Assembly: GCA_963842455.1 (NCBI GenBank)
Contig: CAWJHE010000006.1
Location: forward strand, 620,001-684,000
Direction of reading: 5' to 3'
DNA: 64,000 nt
Source: CAWJHE01 sp963842455
Lineage (GTDB): Bacteria > Chloroflexota > Anaerolineae > Anaerolineales > UBA4823
The notes beneath the pieces were generated by a model that was not told the origin of the DNA, made no database searches, and saw only the letters and a list, made by a program, of their open reading frames with translations. Each line of letters starts with the position of its first letter. Within the stretch, counting starts at the first letter, position 1. The position numbers and the translations under genes were made by a program. Positions 16,420 to 26,246 of this stretch are shown here, piece after piece.

Positions 16420-17639
16420 TCAGGAAGAAGATTTTTTCTTGAGCCTGAGCAATAATGAGGTAACCAGAGCGGCGGCTATGCCGAGACCGATGGCTGCCTG
16501 GGCGATCGTCTTGGGCTCCATCCCCGGCATGACTACTTGCCCATCGCCGTAAGACTGGAACAAGCGTCCCCAGCGGGTTTGCAAGGCTGGCTTCGACGCG
16601 TGGCCGGCCGACAAAGGGATACCAGTAAACATTGTGGTAGAAGTTGCTGGCAAAGTACGACCATGGCACTATAGGGCTCTGCAACAATACTTTTTCCAAG
16701 GGTTTGAGCGGTCCGTGGTAGATGAGTTTTTGACCTTTGCTGGCGAAGGTATCTTCCTGAACAAAACCCCAGGGTTCTTCCTGTTCGATATCATAGCCCA
16801 ACAATTTCAATTTGGCGTGGGTCTCCGATGCCTAATTCCATCTCGTGCGCCCGGCGGATAAAGCGGATGTTGAGCGGGTCAAATCCTTGTAATTTGGCAG
16901 ATACCGCGTCGATGGCTACCTGGTCGGCAGAGGCCAGCAAAATATCTTTTTCGTGCCAGCGCATGGCGCGCGGTCCGGGTCCGTCTCCGGCGAAGGTGCC
17001 ATCCATCACGGCAAAAATACCGGGGTGGATTTCCTGTTGAATGGTGAGCAGGTCAACCAGGGTGTCATGAATGTAGGCATGCGTCCAGTGCCGGTTACGA
17101 TGTAGCAGCCCACCAAAGGCATTTTTCATCGCGCCAGTGATGGTGGTGAAGACATGCGTTTTGACAGTGGGCAGGTGGATGATGTTCATGCCCTCTAAGA
17201 CTTTTGGTATGAACACACCTTGTGGATAAACTTTATCCAGCACCAGGAAGGGTTTTTTGGGCTGATATTCGACCCATTCGAAATCCTGGTTGTACAGGTA
17301 GATGCAGGGAACGTTGTAAGTGTCTGTAACATATCTGTGCTTGTTATTACGTTCACCATCGGAGGTATTGACCACGACCGTGTCATTGTGCACGCCAACC
17401 AGGTCTTTGAACCCTGCGCCTCTTAGTGCTCGGATCACACCTTCGATTTGCCAGGGGGTAGAAGAGCAAGCCGGGTACCAGGTTTGCCAGGAAATGTTGA
17501 TTTTTAAGCCGGTTTGAAGATTTTTGTCCAGTGCGGCTTCAACGCCAGCGAGTTTCATTAATTTCTCGATATCATCCAGAACGGTGTCTGGGGATGTTTT
17601 TACGACAGCTACCTTGCCTTTGCCAGGAAATTCAGACAT
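16420..17639 (-). CDS. DUF362 protein with C-terminal membrane anchor (two frame breaks)
   Basis: Start ATG 17639 is preceded by AGGAGGT six bases upstream. Residues 1-282 are a DUF362 domain (GKVAVVKTSPDT, HLPTVKTHVFTTITGAMKNAFGGL, ADQVAIDAVSAKLQGFDP, ELGIGDPRQIEIVG). Reading then breaks at a GGG run (16797-16799): dropping one G continues as VGYDIEQEEPWGF. A second extra G at 16575-16577 must be dropped to continue from VEASLAN to RWGRLFQSYGDG. The corrected protein is 405 residues and ends in one transmembrane helix plus a KKKSSS tail. So the overlapping frames at 16325-16810 and 16420-16653 are parts of this gene, not separate genes. DUF362 proteins are poorly characterised, and some carry ferredoxin domains. 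No CxxC clusters are seen here. Confidence 0.75.
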
Positions 17640-17773
17640 TGGCTAACCTCCTAAAAAAGTGTTTTGATGTTCATATCGGGTTGAGAAACCTTGTCCGCAA
17701 GAGCCAGTAGACTACAATGATCTTATCGATGTTTGCATGCTTGACATCCCCCATTATATGATGAAACAGGATC

Positions 17774-17804
17774 AAAAAACGGCGAAATTCCAATCCGCCG
17801 TTTT
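17774..17804 (-). terminator. hairpin terminator after the small gene
   Basis: AAAACGGCG (17776-17784) pairs perfectly with CGCCGTTTT (17796-17804) across an 11-base loop. On the minus strand it ends in six T (17779-17774). It lies 29 bases past the stop of the 74-residue gene. Confidence 0.75.
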
Positions 17805-17832
17805 ACAGGTTTGTTATTAATTGTCGTGGCCA

Positions 17833-18057
17833 TTAAAAAATCCGGTCTCTGCGTGTAACGATTTTCTTAGGAATGTGATCGGGAAGTTCGTTTGTCAGAA
17901 ATGCCTCTGCAAAAAAAGCAGATTGTTCCATTTCTTTGCTAACAGAGACCTTTTCGTTCTCGTGAGAGTGTGGGTGGTATTTTTCAAACAGGTATTGCAT
18001 GCTGTCTTCGTAAAAGCTCTCCAGGCTGTTATCTGAAACGATGTAGATGATTGACAT
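17833..18057 (-). CDS. small unknown protein, 74 residues
   Basis: I do not recognise a family. Support for a real gene is an AGAGAGGC site four bases before the ATG at 18057 and an efficient terminator 29 bases after the stop. The protein begins MSIIYIVSDNSLESFYEDSM and is soluble, acidic in the middle (HSHENEKVSVSKEMEQSAFF) and basic at the end (KKIVTRRDRIF). No cysteines or membrane segment are seen. It stands between the DUF362 gene (same strand) and the divergent LVIVD-SPFH gene. Function unknown. Confidence 0.6.
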   Translation of the reverse strand: MSIIYIVSDNSLESFYEDSMQYLFEKYHPHSHENEKVSVSKEMEQSAFFAEAFLTNELPDHIPKKIVTRRDRIF

Positions 18058-18128
18058 ATTTGCCTCTCTTTCTAGGGGAAGAAAATTCTGATGGCTTGAA
18101 AGGTGTTTTGCGAGAAGAACAAGCTTGA

Positions 18129-18156
18129 TTGCCGAAATCTAATTAACAGGTATAAT
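18129..18156 (+). promoter_or_regulatory. candidate promoter of the LVIVD-SPFH operon
   Basis: TTGCCG (18129-18134), a 16-base spacer, then perfect TATAAT (18151-18156). The expected start near 18163 leaves a long ~220-base leader before the ATG at 18387. Confidence 0.5.
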
Positions 18157-18207
18157 CCTTGTATTGAGGACAAATTTCAGCAGAGTGGTGTGCCCTGCCA
18201 TCCCCAA

Positions 18208-18277
18208 TTGCACCTCTCAAACGTCATTACCATTGAGTGATGTGTGTTATACGTATGGAATGATGGTAATTGTGCAA
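18208..18277 (+). promoter_or_regulatory. nested inverted repeats in the long leader
   Basis: The rest of the 329-base gap (18058-18386) contains two nested pairs: TTGCAC (18208) with GTGCAA (18272-18277), and ATTACCAT (from about 18225) with ATGGTAAT (18263-18270). A central ATACGTAT palindrome lies at 18249-18256. They could fold as one hairpin in the mRNA leader or act as DNA operators. There is no U-run, so this is not a simple terminator. No known riboswitch class was recognised. Confidence 0.4.
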
Positions 18278-18386
18278 GCAAATGATTGATGCGAATGCAC
18301 GACAATGCCAATAATAGCACTAATGTTCTAATTTATCAAGGGTTTTCGAACAATTGTTCTTTTTTGGATGATTAAGTCAGGCATTT

Positions 18387-21300
18387 ATGATTGGTTTGCG
18401 AGCCTTCCTTTCAAAACCCAAAAACCAGGCGCTGACATTCTTGCTGGTTACATTTGCAAGTTACTTTTTCTTTGCTCGCCCGGTTGAGTACGCCCAGGAT
18501 ATTCAGGTTATAGGTAATCGGGCTTACCTGGCTACCGGTTTGGATGGATTAAGAATTTTAGATGTATCCAATCCTGAGGCGCCGCTTGAGATCGGAAATT
18601 ATGACGGTCCTGGGGATGTCAAGGCAGTCTTTGTGCAGGACGATCGGGCGTACCTGGCAAGCGGTAGGGCTGGTCTCGTAATCTTAGATATTCGTGATCC
18701 CCAGAATATCCGGCAATTGGGGGTCTACAATACCAAGGGCTTTGCCCAAGATGTGGTTGTCATGGATCGGAGAGCGTTTGTATCCGATGGTCGTTCGGGG
18801 ATAACCGTCTTATCGATCCAATAATCCCAGGAATATCCAGGTCATTTCTGAGGCTCATCTGAACGTACGATCCGGAAAAATGCAGATTGAGGGCAGTAAG
18901 CTCTATTTTGTCCATAACCGGACAGGCATTCAGATAGCTGAAATTTCCAATACGCGTGAGTCAAAGCTTTTCCCGGCTATCAATATGAATTCTCCAATCC
19001 ATGATTTGGCAGTTCAAGGTGGATTCGCTTTCCTGGCAACCGGTCGAGGCTTGGTGGTGATGGATTACTCCAATCCCGAGTCCCCTCAGGAAGTGTCTAA
19101 TTTCCCGCTTCCAGGAGGAATTACCGGAATTTATATCCAGGATCAGCTTGGATACGCGGTTGATGGAAAGGGGCTTCGAGTACTGGATTTTAGCCACGCG
19201 CCGGCCATCCATGAAATTGGTTCCAAAGCGACACCGGGCGATGCGAATGAGATCTTTGTTCAAGATTCACTGGCATATATCGCAGATGGTTACAATGGGT
19301 TGGTGGTGCACGGAACCAGAATTTTGGTCTCCCCAGACGAGACAACTTTACAACATTCCAGCGCTCAAATTAAAACTGAAGGGGTGACAAAAGCTGGTGA
19401 CCACTTATTCCTGGCTGCTTCAGAGCAGGGAGTAAGAGTCTTGGATGTCAGCGATCCTGGCAAACCCAGGTTTGTCAAAAGTATGGATACATCCGGGTAT
19501 GCGCGCCAGGTGACTGTAGCCGCTGACCGGGCTTTTGTTTCTGACGGTCCGGGTGGACTGTTGACCTTGGATATTTCCAACCTCTCTGAGACTACTGTGA
19601 CATCTCAGACGGTTTCTGTTGGCGAGGATAGTTATGCGACTGCCTTTGCCAATGAACTGATCTACCTGGCAGATGGAAGGGCAGGCATTAAAATCATTGG
19701 CTTTCCACAACCATTGGAGCCAACTGTCATCAGCCAGATCCCTGTTCCAGGTTTATCTCAAGATCTGGCATTATTTGGGGATACTTTATATGTAGCCTCT
19801 GGACAGGGTGGTGTTTGGGCTGCAAATATTTCCAATGTTAACTTTCCAAGCTTACTGGGTAATTTTGCAACTCCCCAAGGAGAAGCGCTTGGAATTGCTA
19901 TCCAGGCAGTCAATGGGAATGCACTCCAATCGCCTGAAATGGACCCTTACCAGGTCAATCCAGGTGATCCAAATATCAAAATTTACGCGTTGGTTGCGTA
20001 TGGAACGGCTGGTATGCAAATCCTGGATGTAACCAACCCGTTGTCTCTTCGTGTGGTTGGATCATACCCGATCGATGGATCTGTTGAAGATGTATGGGTG
20101 CAAAGGGAACGCGCCTACCTGGCAAATTCGAATGGCTCTCTGCATATTCTGGATATCTCGAACCTATCACAGCCCAGATTAATCGGTATTCACCGTACAC
20201 CAGGCCAGGCAAAAGACCTGACCTTGGATCAGGAAACCCTCTTTGTGGCGGATTTTGAGCGCGGCGTGCGTATCCTGGATGTAGCCAATGCGGAGCAACC
20301 CAAGGAGATTGGGTTTTATGATGCTCCAGCATTTGTCACCCATGTAAGCATACCCCAACAAGGAGATTACGCCTTTGTTCTGGATGGCCGTCAGGGACTG
20401 TGGGCGATCGACACATCAGCTAAAGCTGACTTGACTGAAATTGGATCCTACACGACCAGCGGGATTGTCAATTCCGCCTCGCTGGCCGATAGTTTTCTCT
20501 ATCTTGCTGATGGACCGGCTGGAGTCCAGATCCTCAATGTTGACGACCCCCGCAGCCCTCAATTGGTTAGTAAATTTGATACACCCGGTGATGCCATGGC
20601 TGTGGTGGTGAACCAGCGCATACTCTACGTGGCAGATGGTCCAAGAGGATTACGAATTTACGACCAATCCAACCTGATGGCAGTGCAAGAAATCAGCTCG
20701 TTCCAGACTCCAGGAAAAGCCCGGCGTCTGGCGCTGCAGGATGATTATGCTTATGTAGCCTGCATGGAAGGTGGGCTGGTTATCCTGAAGGTGACTGAAC
20801 CCAAACAACCGGCCAGGGTGAGCGTCTATGCTGCTTTGAGAGATGTACGCGATGTGTGGGTCAGAGGAAACTATGCTTACCTGGCTGCAGGGCTGGATGG
20901 TTTTCGTGTATTAGATATTTCCCATCCCTTACAACCCAGGGAAATCTTCGTCAATTTTGCTGCCGCCCCAGCAGAGGACATCCAGCTGGTTGATCATTAT
21001 GCCTTCGTTGCCAGCGGCAAGCAGGGAGTCAGGATTTTTGATATTTCTAATCCTGAAAAACCGATAGAAGCTGGTTTGTTTACCGAAGCTCAAAACGCAT
21101 TAAGTCTGGCTGTTTTTTGGGGTGATGCCATCTCTTCCCAGGGAACTTCGGGCTATTATCGTCTCCATATCGCGGATGCGGAGAACCGTTTGGCAGTTTT
21201 GGAAGCCAATAAGTCTTTGGTGATCACGCGCTCAGGCACTTACCAGACACCCGGAACAGCCGACCTTTCGCAGATAGCTCAATATTTGATGGGCGGATTT

Positions 21301-22962
21301 TCCGACCGGTCCGACCCAGCCATGGAAAAGGCTGAAAGGACGATCAAACAGGTTCGTTTTGATCTATTGGTGTTAGGCTTGTTGGGTTTCCTGATCTGGA
21401 CGGGCATTTTTTCCCAATATGTTTTACCCATTCAGGGTGGCAAAGACCGCTGGCAAATCTTTAACCGCTTGTTGCTGTTTATGACGGGTAAACATGGCAT
21501 GGCTATGCATGTAAAAGAAGGCCGCTCTATTCAACACCCGGATGAGGAGAATCGCACAGGTCCTGGAGTGATCCTGGTTGATTCGAGCAGTGCAGCGATT
21601 TTAGAGCGCCGGGTATTGCCTTATGGGTTGCTCATGCACTTGTGGCTGCGATTAATTTACTTTTTGATTGGATACGTGCGTGGCCTGGTTAATCAAAAGA
21701 AGGTAGATGAACCTGTGCCACATTACCGGGTACTGGGTCCGGGTTTGCATTTTACACAGGCTGAAGATTTTCCGAAATTACCCAAATGGGACGAAAAATT
21801 GCACGCAGTTGCCGATTTACGCCCCCAGGTGCGCGGTCGCTCGGATGTGCAAGGTTATACTCGTGAGGGTATTGAGCTGAATACCTCGATTTCAGTGATT
21901 TTTACGATTGGACAGAACCCCGAAGTACTTAAGGTAACCTATGTAGGGGATGAGATTGCCGATAACCTGCGTGTGATCGAAACCGAGGAGAAACCGCTGC
22001 ATGCCGAAGAAGTGGAAGATGGCCGGCCGCGGATTATGCGCGTGGTAACGGCGTTAGTAGATTGCTTAGACACCCAAGACAAGCAAGAAATCCATCTTTA
22101 TTTGAGAAGGGGAACGGGTTTCAGCGCTGGACGGGATGCGGACGAAATACAGCCGAATGACCCGGCTTTTCCTTTTGTGTATAACCATGATCGCATTTTT
22201 GCGGCTTTGATTTCGCGGGCGCATGATGTGGAGGATGGGGACTTCATGGATTGGACCGAATTGCCGGGAGAGGCAGCAACAGAAGTTTTCCGAAATCTCC
22301 TGGCAGCCTACGATTATGATGAATTATTCAGACCAGAAGACCCAACCATCTTAAGTATTCAGGAGCTGCGCAATGAGCTCAATGCCCGAATGCGCAATCT
22401 GGGTGTGTTGGGTTACCAGTTTGTGCGCCGGAAGGATGGATTGGCGATACAAGCAGGGCAGATATGGGATGAACCTGAATTGGACCTGATCCCCAATCGT
22501 TATTTTCGGACCCCTAAGATTCTGCGCCGGCGGGGGATACAGATTCTATCGGCAAGCTTTTCTGAGCTGAAACCGGATAATGAAATGGTGCGGAAGAAGC
22601 TATTTGATTTCTGGAGCTCACGTTGGCAGCAAAATACTGAATTAATCCGTGCTGATTATGGCTTGCAGGCGGTTAGAATAAGGGATAAGGCGCGTATCGA
22701 TGCTCAAAGGGATATGGCTACCTTACTCTCCATGATCTTGACCGAAGCGCCAGAAGAAGCCCTGGCATTACGCGTATTCCAGGCTCTGGAAAATGCAGCT
22801 GCGGACCCGGTAACACGCCAGTTCTTACCAGCCGATACGATTAACATGCTGCGTAATTTGTATAACTTATTCATCCCCTGGGAGAACCCACTGGCTGGTG
22901 GTGGGCGACCAGGAGAACTTTCCCCAGGCGATTCTGAAAATCCGGAGCTGGGAAACCCATGA
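18387..22962 (+). CDS. giant LVIVD-repeat propeller / transmembrane / SPFH-like protein (one frame break)
   Basis: Two frames (18387-18824 and 18880-22962) join if one C is dropped at 18818-18819, giving VLSINNPRNIQVI, an in-register repeat. The corrected product is 1,524 residues. Residues ~13-31 are a signal anchor. Residues ~35-960 hold about 20 LVIVD-type repeats of ~40-43 residues (consensus DxAYLADGxxGLRILDISNPxxP), which form beta-propellers on the outer face. A strong helix at ~990-1012 (LLVLGLLGFLIWTGIFSQYV) and a weaker one near 1080 follow. The C-terminal ~400 residues contain GPGLHFTQ, LRPQVRGRSDVQGYTREGIEL and a helical tail, like an SPFH/band-7 domain. It lies 18 bases before a second SPFH-like gene. 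Role: probably a membrane scaffold with a large outside sensor or adhesin (inference). Confidence 0.75.
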
Positions 22963-22980
22963 TCCCAATCATAACAGGCA

Positions 22981-24273
22981 GTGCAAATGGATAAACAAAT
23001 AATCCGGATAGGTTCAAATTTATATCATTTGTGGAGCAACCTCTGGCAGGGTGGACGGTGGTATGGGTATTTGCGCCTGGGAATGGCGTTGCTGCTCTTA
23101 ACCTTATTTGTTCGCCTTGGAATTTCTGTTTATCGAGATGTACGCCTTGATCTGAGCCTGGCTTCGTTTAGAGGTCTGCGCTATCTGGTGTTTCCGGCAT
23201 TAGCGTTTTTCGGCGCTTTGATTCTTTCGGCCAATTACGTCCGGGATGTTTATGAACTACCCTCGGTTGGGGATGGCATCCGATACATGGTCACCTCCTT
23301 GTTTTCGATCCGGCATTCTCGCCTGGTCATCAAAGATGGAAAACGCCAACTAAAACTGGATGAGACCAACCTGGTTGACCGGATCGGAGGCCCTGGTTAT
23401 CTCAATATCGCTCAAGGGAGTGTGGCGTTAGTGGAACGCTTAACTTCTCCGGCTAATGTTTACGGCAATGGATCGCACTACCTGACGCGCTGGGAACGGG
23501 TGAAGGAAATCTCAACATTAGACGACCAGCATGATTCTATTCAGGAAATGTCAGCCACTACGAAAGAAGGTGTTGAAGTGGTGGTGAAGCAAGTTCAATT
23601 TCGTTATCGCCTGCGTGCGGCCAGGGAGGCGGGAGATTATTTGCAGCGCTCCCCAGAAAAACCCTATCCATATACAATCCAGGCAATGCGCAATATGACC
23701 TACCACCGCAATGTCAGCTTACAAGGACTCAATAGTCTGGAGGACACGGTGCGGTCTTCTGTGCGGATTGCTATCAGTCGATTTGTGCAGAGTCACCAGA
23801 TTGACTATTTAACCGCACCTGGAAAAGACGAAAAGGATCCCCGCGAAGCATTGAGACGTGATTTCACCTCACCCAATGTGCGAAACCGTTTTCGCAGCTT
23901 GGGCGTAGATTTACTTTGGATCGACATCGGTCATTTCTCCATCAAGGAAGATGATGTAGATCGTGAACGCATCAACCAATGGGGCGCTAAATGGGAAGGG
24001 GCTGCTGAAGTTCGACGCTCCTTAGGGGATGCTCAACGACTGGCTTTGCAGGAAATTGGCCGAGCCGAAGCGCAGGCAGGCATGTTGGATGGTATCCTTC
24101 GTTCTGTGCAAGAAGCATTGGAAGGTGCGAGAACTCCGCAGGATCGTAACAGAATCCTGCGTAACCTGGTTATGGCGCGCACAGCTCAAATCCTGGATGC
24201 CTGGGCGCAATCCAATTCCAAAATGGGTGGGAGGGAACAACTGCCGCATCGATTGGGCAAAAATTATGAATGA
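22981..24273 (+). CDS. membrane-anchored SPFH (band 7)-like protein
   Basis: A 430-residue protein starting at GTG 22981, or ATG 22987 two codons in. Two helices lie near residues 28-50 (MALLLLTLFVRLGISVY) and 68-88 (YLVFPALAFFGALILSANYV). The next segment, GPGYLNIAQGSVALVERL, GSHYLTRWERVKEISTLDDQ and TKEGVEVVVKQVQFRYRL, follows the SPFH pattern of a barrel domain entered from the membrane. A long charged helix (INQWGAKWEGAAEVRRSLGD) fits the stomatin/prohibitin coiled coil used for oligomerisation. It shares this layout with the C-terminal part of the upstream LVIVD protein, suggesting a hetero-oligomer. Its last 8 bases overlap the pseudouridine kinase start. Confidence 0.72.
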   Translation: MQMDKQIIRIGSNLYHLWSNLWQGGRWYGYLRLGMALLLLTLFVRLGISVYRDVRLDLSLASFRGLRYLVFPALAFFGALILSANYVRDVYELPSVGDGIRYMVTSLFSIRHSRLVIKDGKRQLKLDETNLVDRIGGPGYLNIAQGSVALVERLTSPANVYGNGSHYLTRWERVKEISTLDDQHDSIQEMSATTKEGVEVVVKQVQFRYRLRAAREAGDYLQRSPEKPYPYTIQAMRNMTYHRNVSLQGLNSLEDTVRSSVRIAISRFVQSHQIDYLTAPGKDEKDPREALRRDFTSPNVRNRFRSLGVDLLWIDIGHFSIKEDDVDRERINQWGAKWEGAAEVRRSLGDAQRLALQEIGRAEAQAGMLDGILRSVQEALEGARTPQDRNRILRNLVMARTAQILDAWAQSNSKMGGREQLPHRLGKNYE

Positions 24274-25219
24274 ACCTTTTTCATTAAATCCAGATGGACC
24301 GGTCCTGGTAATCGGTGCAGCGGGGATCGATGTGGTAGGACGTGTGCGCGGTGAATTACAGGCTGGCGCTTCAAGTCCCGCCAGTATTCGTCATTCTTTC
24401 GGAGGAGTGGCACACAATATCGCTGAGAACCTTGCGCGTCTCGGGCACGAGGTGACCCTCATGGCAGTGGTCGGTGATGATTTGACGGGTGACCATCTGC
24501 TTGAGCAGCTCTCAAAGGCCGGTGTGGATACGCATGCGGTACTACGCACTTCTGCCTTTCCAACCGCTTCTTATATGGGTTTATTATCTACCCAAGGTGA
24601 GCTGAAATATGCGCTGGATGATATGCGAATAATGAGCCAATTAAGCTCAGATTATCTTCGCCAGCATGAGGCCATCTTCAAAAAAGCCTCTCTTGTTTTC
24701 CTGGATGCCAATTTAAGCAAAAAGGCATTGCGCACAGCGATATCCCTGGCGCACAGGGCGAATATTCCCATTTGCGCTGATCCGGCTGCATCTAGCCTGG
24801 CGGAACGCCTGCGTCCATTCATTACCCGATTAGATATGATCACACCGAATAGTGCAGAAGCCAGTGTGCTAAGCGGCGTGCAAATTAATCCTGTTAACCG
24901 GCAAATGGCATTATCGGTGGCCAAGAATTTTGTCAGCCAGGGGATAAAAATTGCCATCATCAGTATGGCACAGTTTGGGGTTTATTATGCCACTTCGGAA
25001 ACGGCTGGGCATATTCCCTCGATTCGCAGCGAAATTGTCGATCCAACCGGCGTGGGAGATGCGATGACTGCTGCGGTGATCTTTGCCTTGCTTAACGACA
25101 TGCCTGTGGATGATGCAGTGCGTCTTGGGGTGTCAGCCGCTTCTCTAACATTGCGCCATAGTGGTACGGTTTTACCTGACCTTACCCTGGAAAAACTGTA
25201 CGACCAACTCGTGATTTGA
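24266..25219 (+). CDS. psuK: PfkB-family kinase, probable pseudouridine kinase
   Basis: A 317-residue ribokinase/PfkB-fold enzyme. Seen are GAAGIDVVGRV at the start, the sugar-binding GG in SFGGVAHNIAENLARLG, VVGDDLTGDHLLEQL, and the C-terminal DPTGVGDAMTAAVIFALL with the catalytic Asp. The ATG at 24266 overlaps the SPFH gene by 8 bases. A longer frame from 24029 is only a shadow of that gene. The immediately following gene is pseudouridine-5'-phosphate glycosidase, so the substrate is very likely pseudouridine: phosphorylation to pseudouridine-5'-phosphate, then cleavage to uracil and ribose-5-phosphate. The family alone would allow other nucleosides or sugars. Confidence 0.85.
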   Translation: MNEPFSLNPDGPVLVIGAAGIDVVGRVRGELQAGASSPASIRHSFGGVAHNIAENLARLGHEVTLMAVVGDDLTGDHLLEQLSKAGVDTHAVLRTSAFPTASYMGLLSTQGELKYALDDMRIMSQLSSDYLRQHEAIFKKASLVFLDANLSKKALRTAISLAHRANIPICADPAASSLAERLRPFITRLDMITPNSAEASVLSGVQINPVNRQMALSVAKNFVSQGIKIAIISMAQFGVYYATSETAGHIPSIRSEIVDPTGVGDAMTAAVIFALLNDMPVDDAVRLGVSAASLTLRHSGTVLPDLTLEKLYDQLVI

Positions 25220-25287
25220 CATGGCGCCCACTTGGAAACTGACTGGCGACTGGGTAGTTAAAAATTAGGACTGTTGGAGGTCAAAAT

Positions 25288-26220
25288 TTGTTTATGTCTC
25301 TCGGATTAAACCAGGATTTTTTGATCAGTGAAGAAATTCAGTCAGCCCTGGCCAACAAGCAGGCTGTCGTTGCCCTCGAATCAACTGTCATTACGCATGG
25401 TTTGCCGTATCCACAGAATATCGAATTGGCTAGCCAGATGGAAGCCAGGGTGCGCAAATACGGAGCGACGCCAGCTACGATTGCCCTGGTGAATGGAAAA
25501 ATTAGAATTGGCGTAACAGCTCAGGAATTGCAGCATTTGGCTCAAAACCGTGAGGTCCACAAGATTAGTGTTCGCGATATCGGTCCAGCTTTGGCGATGG
25601 GATGGAACGGTGGTACAACAGTAGCCAGTACTGCGCTAATCGCTCACCTGGCGGGAGTGCAGGTTTTTGCCACAGGCGGTATTGGCGGTGTGCACAGGGA
25701 GCCGCCGTATGATGTTTCGGCAGATTTACCTCAGTTGGGGCAAACGCCGATTATTGTGGTCTGCGCAGGCGCAAAAGCAATCCTGGATCTGCCGGCAACA
25801 TTGGAAGTGCTTGAGACCAGCTCAGTCCCTGTGGTTGGTTTCCAAACCGATCATTTTCCTGCTTTCTATTCGCTATCCAGTGGGTTGCCTGTATCTGTCC
25901 GGGCAGATCTACCGGAGCAGGTAGCCTTAATCGCCCTCCGGCAATGGAACCTGGGGATGAAGAGTGCAATCCTGGTGGTTGCCCCACCACCTGCGGAAGT
26001 GGCTTTGGATGCTGAGGCTGTACAATTTGCCATCGATGATGCCTTGTTGGATGCCAAAGCCGCCAATATTCGCGGTCAGGCAACAACGCCTTTCTTGCTA
26101 TCCAAGGTGAATGAGCGCACCCAGGGAGCCAGTCTGAAAGCTAATTTAGGGCTATTGTTAAACAATGCCCGTATTGCTGCGTTAATTGCTGTGAAACTGG
26201 CGGAACAGCTTTCAGGCTAA
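25288..26220 (+). CDS. psuG: pseudouridine-5'-phosphate glycosidase
   Basis: Splits the C-C glycosidic bond of pseudouridine-5'-phosphate, giving uracil plus ribose-5-phosphate. The 310 residues match PsuG. Signatures are VALESTVITHGLPYPQN, ATIALVNGKIRIGV, the catalytic-lysine segment VHKISVRDIGPALAMGWNGG (20 residues), FATGGIGGVHR, and DLPATLEVLET. A GGAGG at 25276-25280 lies seven bases before TTG 25288 but 13 before the ATG at 25294, so TTG is the better start. The uracil released could be salvaged by Upp at 4.4 kb. Confidence 0.94.
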   Translation: MFMSLGLNQDFLISEEIQSALANKQAVVALESTVITHGLPYPQNIELASQMEARVRKYGATPATIALVNGKIRIGVTAQELQHLAQNREVHKISVRDIGPALAMGWNGGTTVASTALIAHLAGVQVFATGGIGGVHREPPYDVSADLPQLGQTPIIVVCAGAKAILDLPATLEVLETSSVPVVGFQTDHFPAFYSLSSGLPVSVRADLPEQVALIALRQWNLGMKSAILVVAPPPAEVALDAEAVQFAIDDALLDAKAANIRGQATTPFLLSKVNERTQGASLKANLGLLLNNARIAALIAVKLAEQLSG

Positions 26221-26246
26221 GGCAGAAGCATGCCAGTCTATTGCCG

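Noticed and set aside
16325..16810. Separate 161-residue gene
   Set aside because: Its first part continues the DUF362 protein after an extra G, and its end is out of frame with the true C-terminal helix.
24029..24265. Extended N terminus of the pseudouridine kinase
   Set aside because: Shadow of the SPFH gene; the family start fits 24266.
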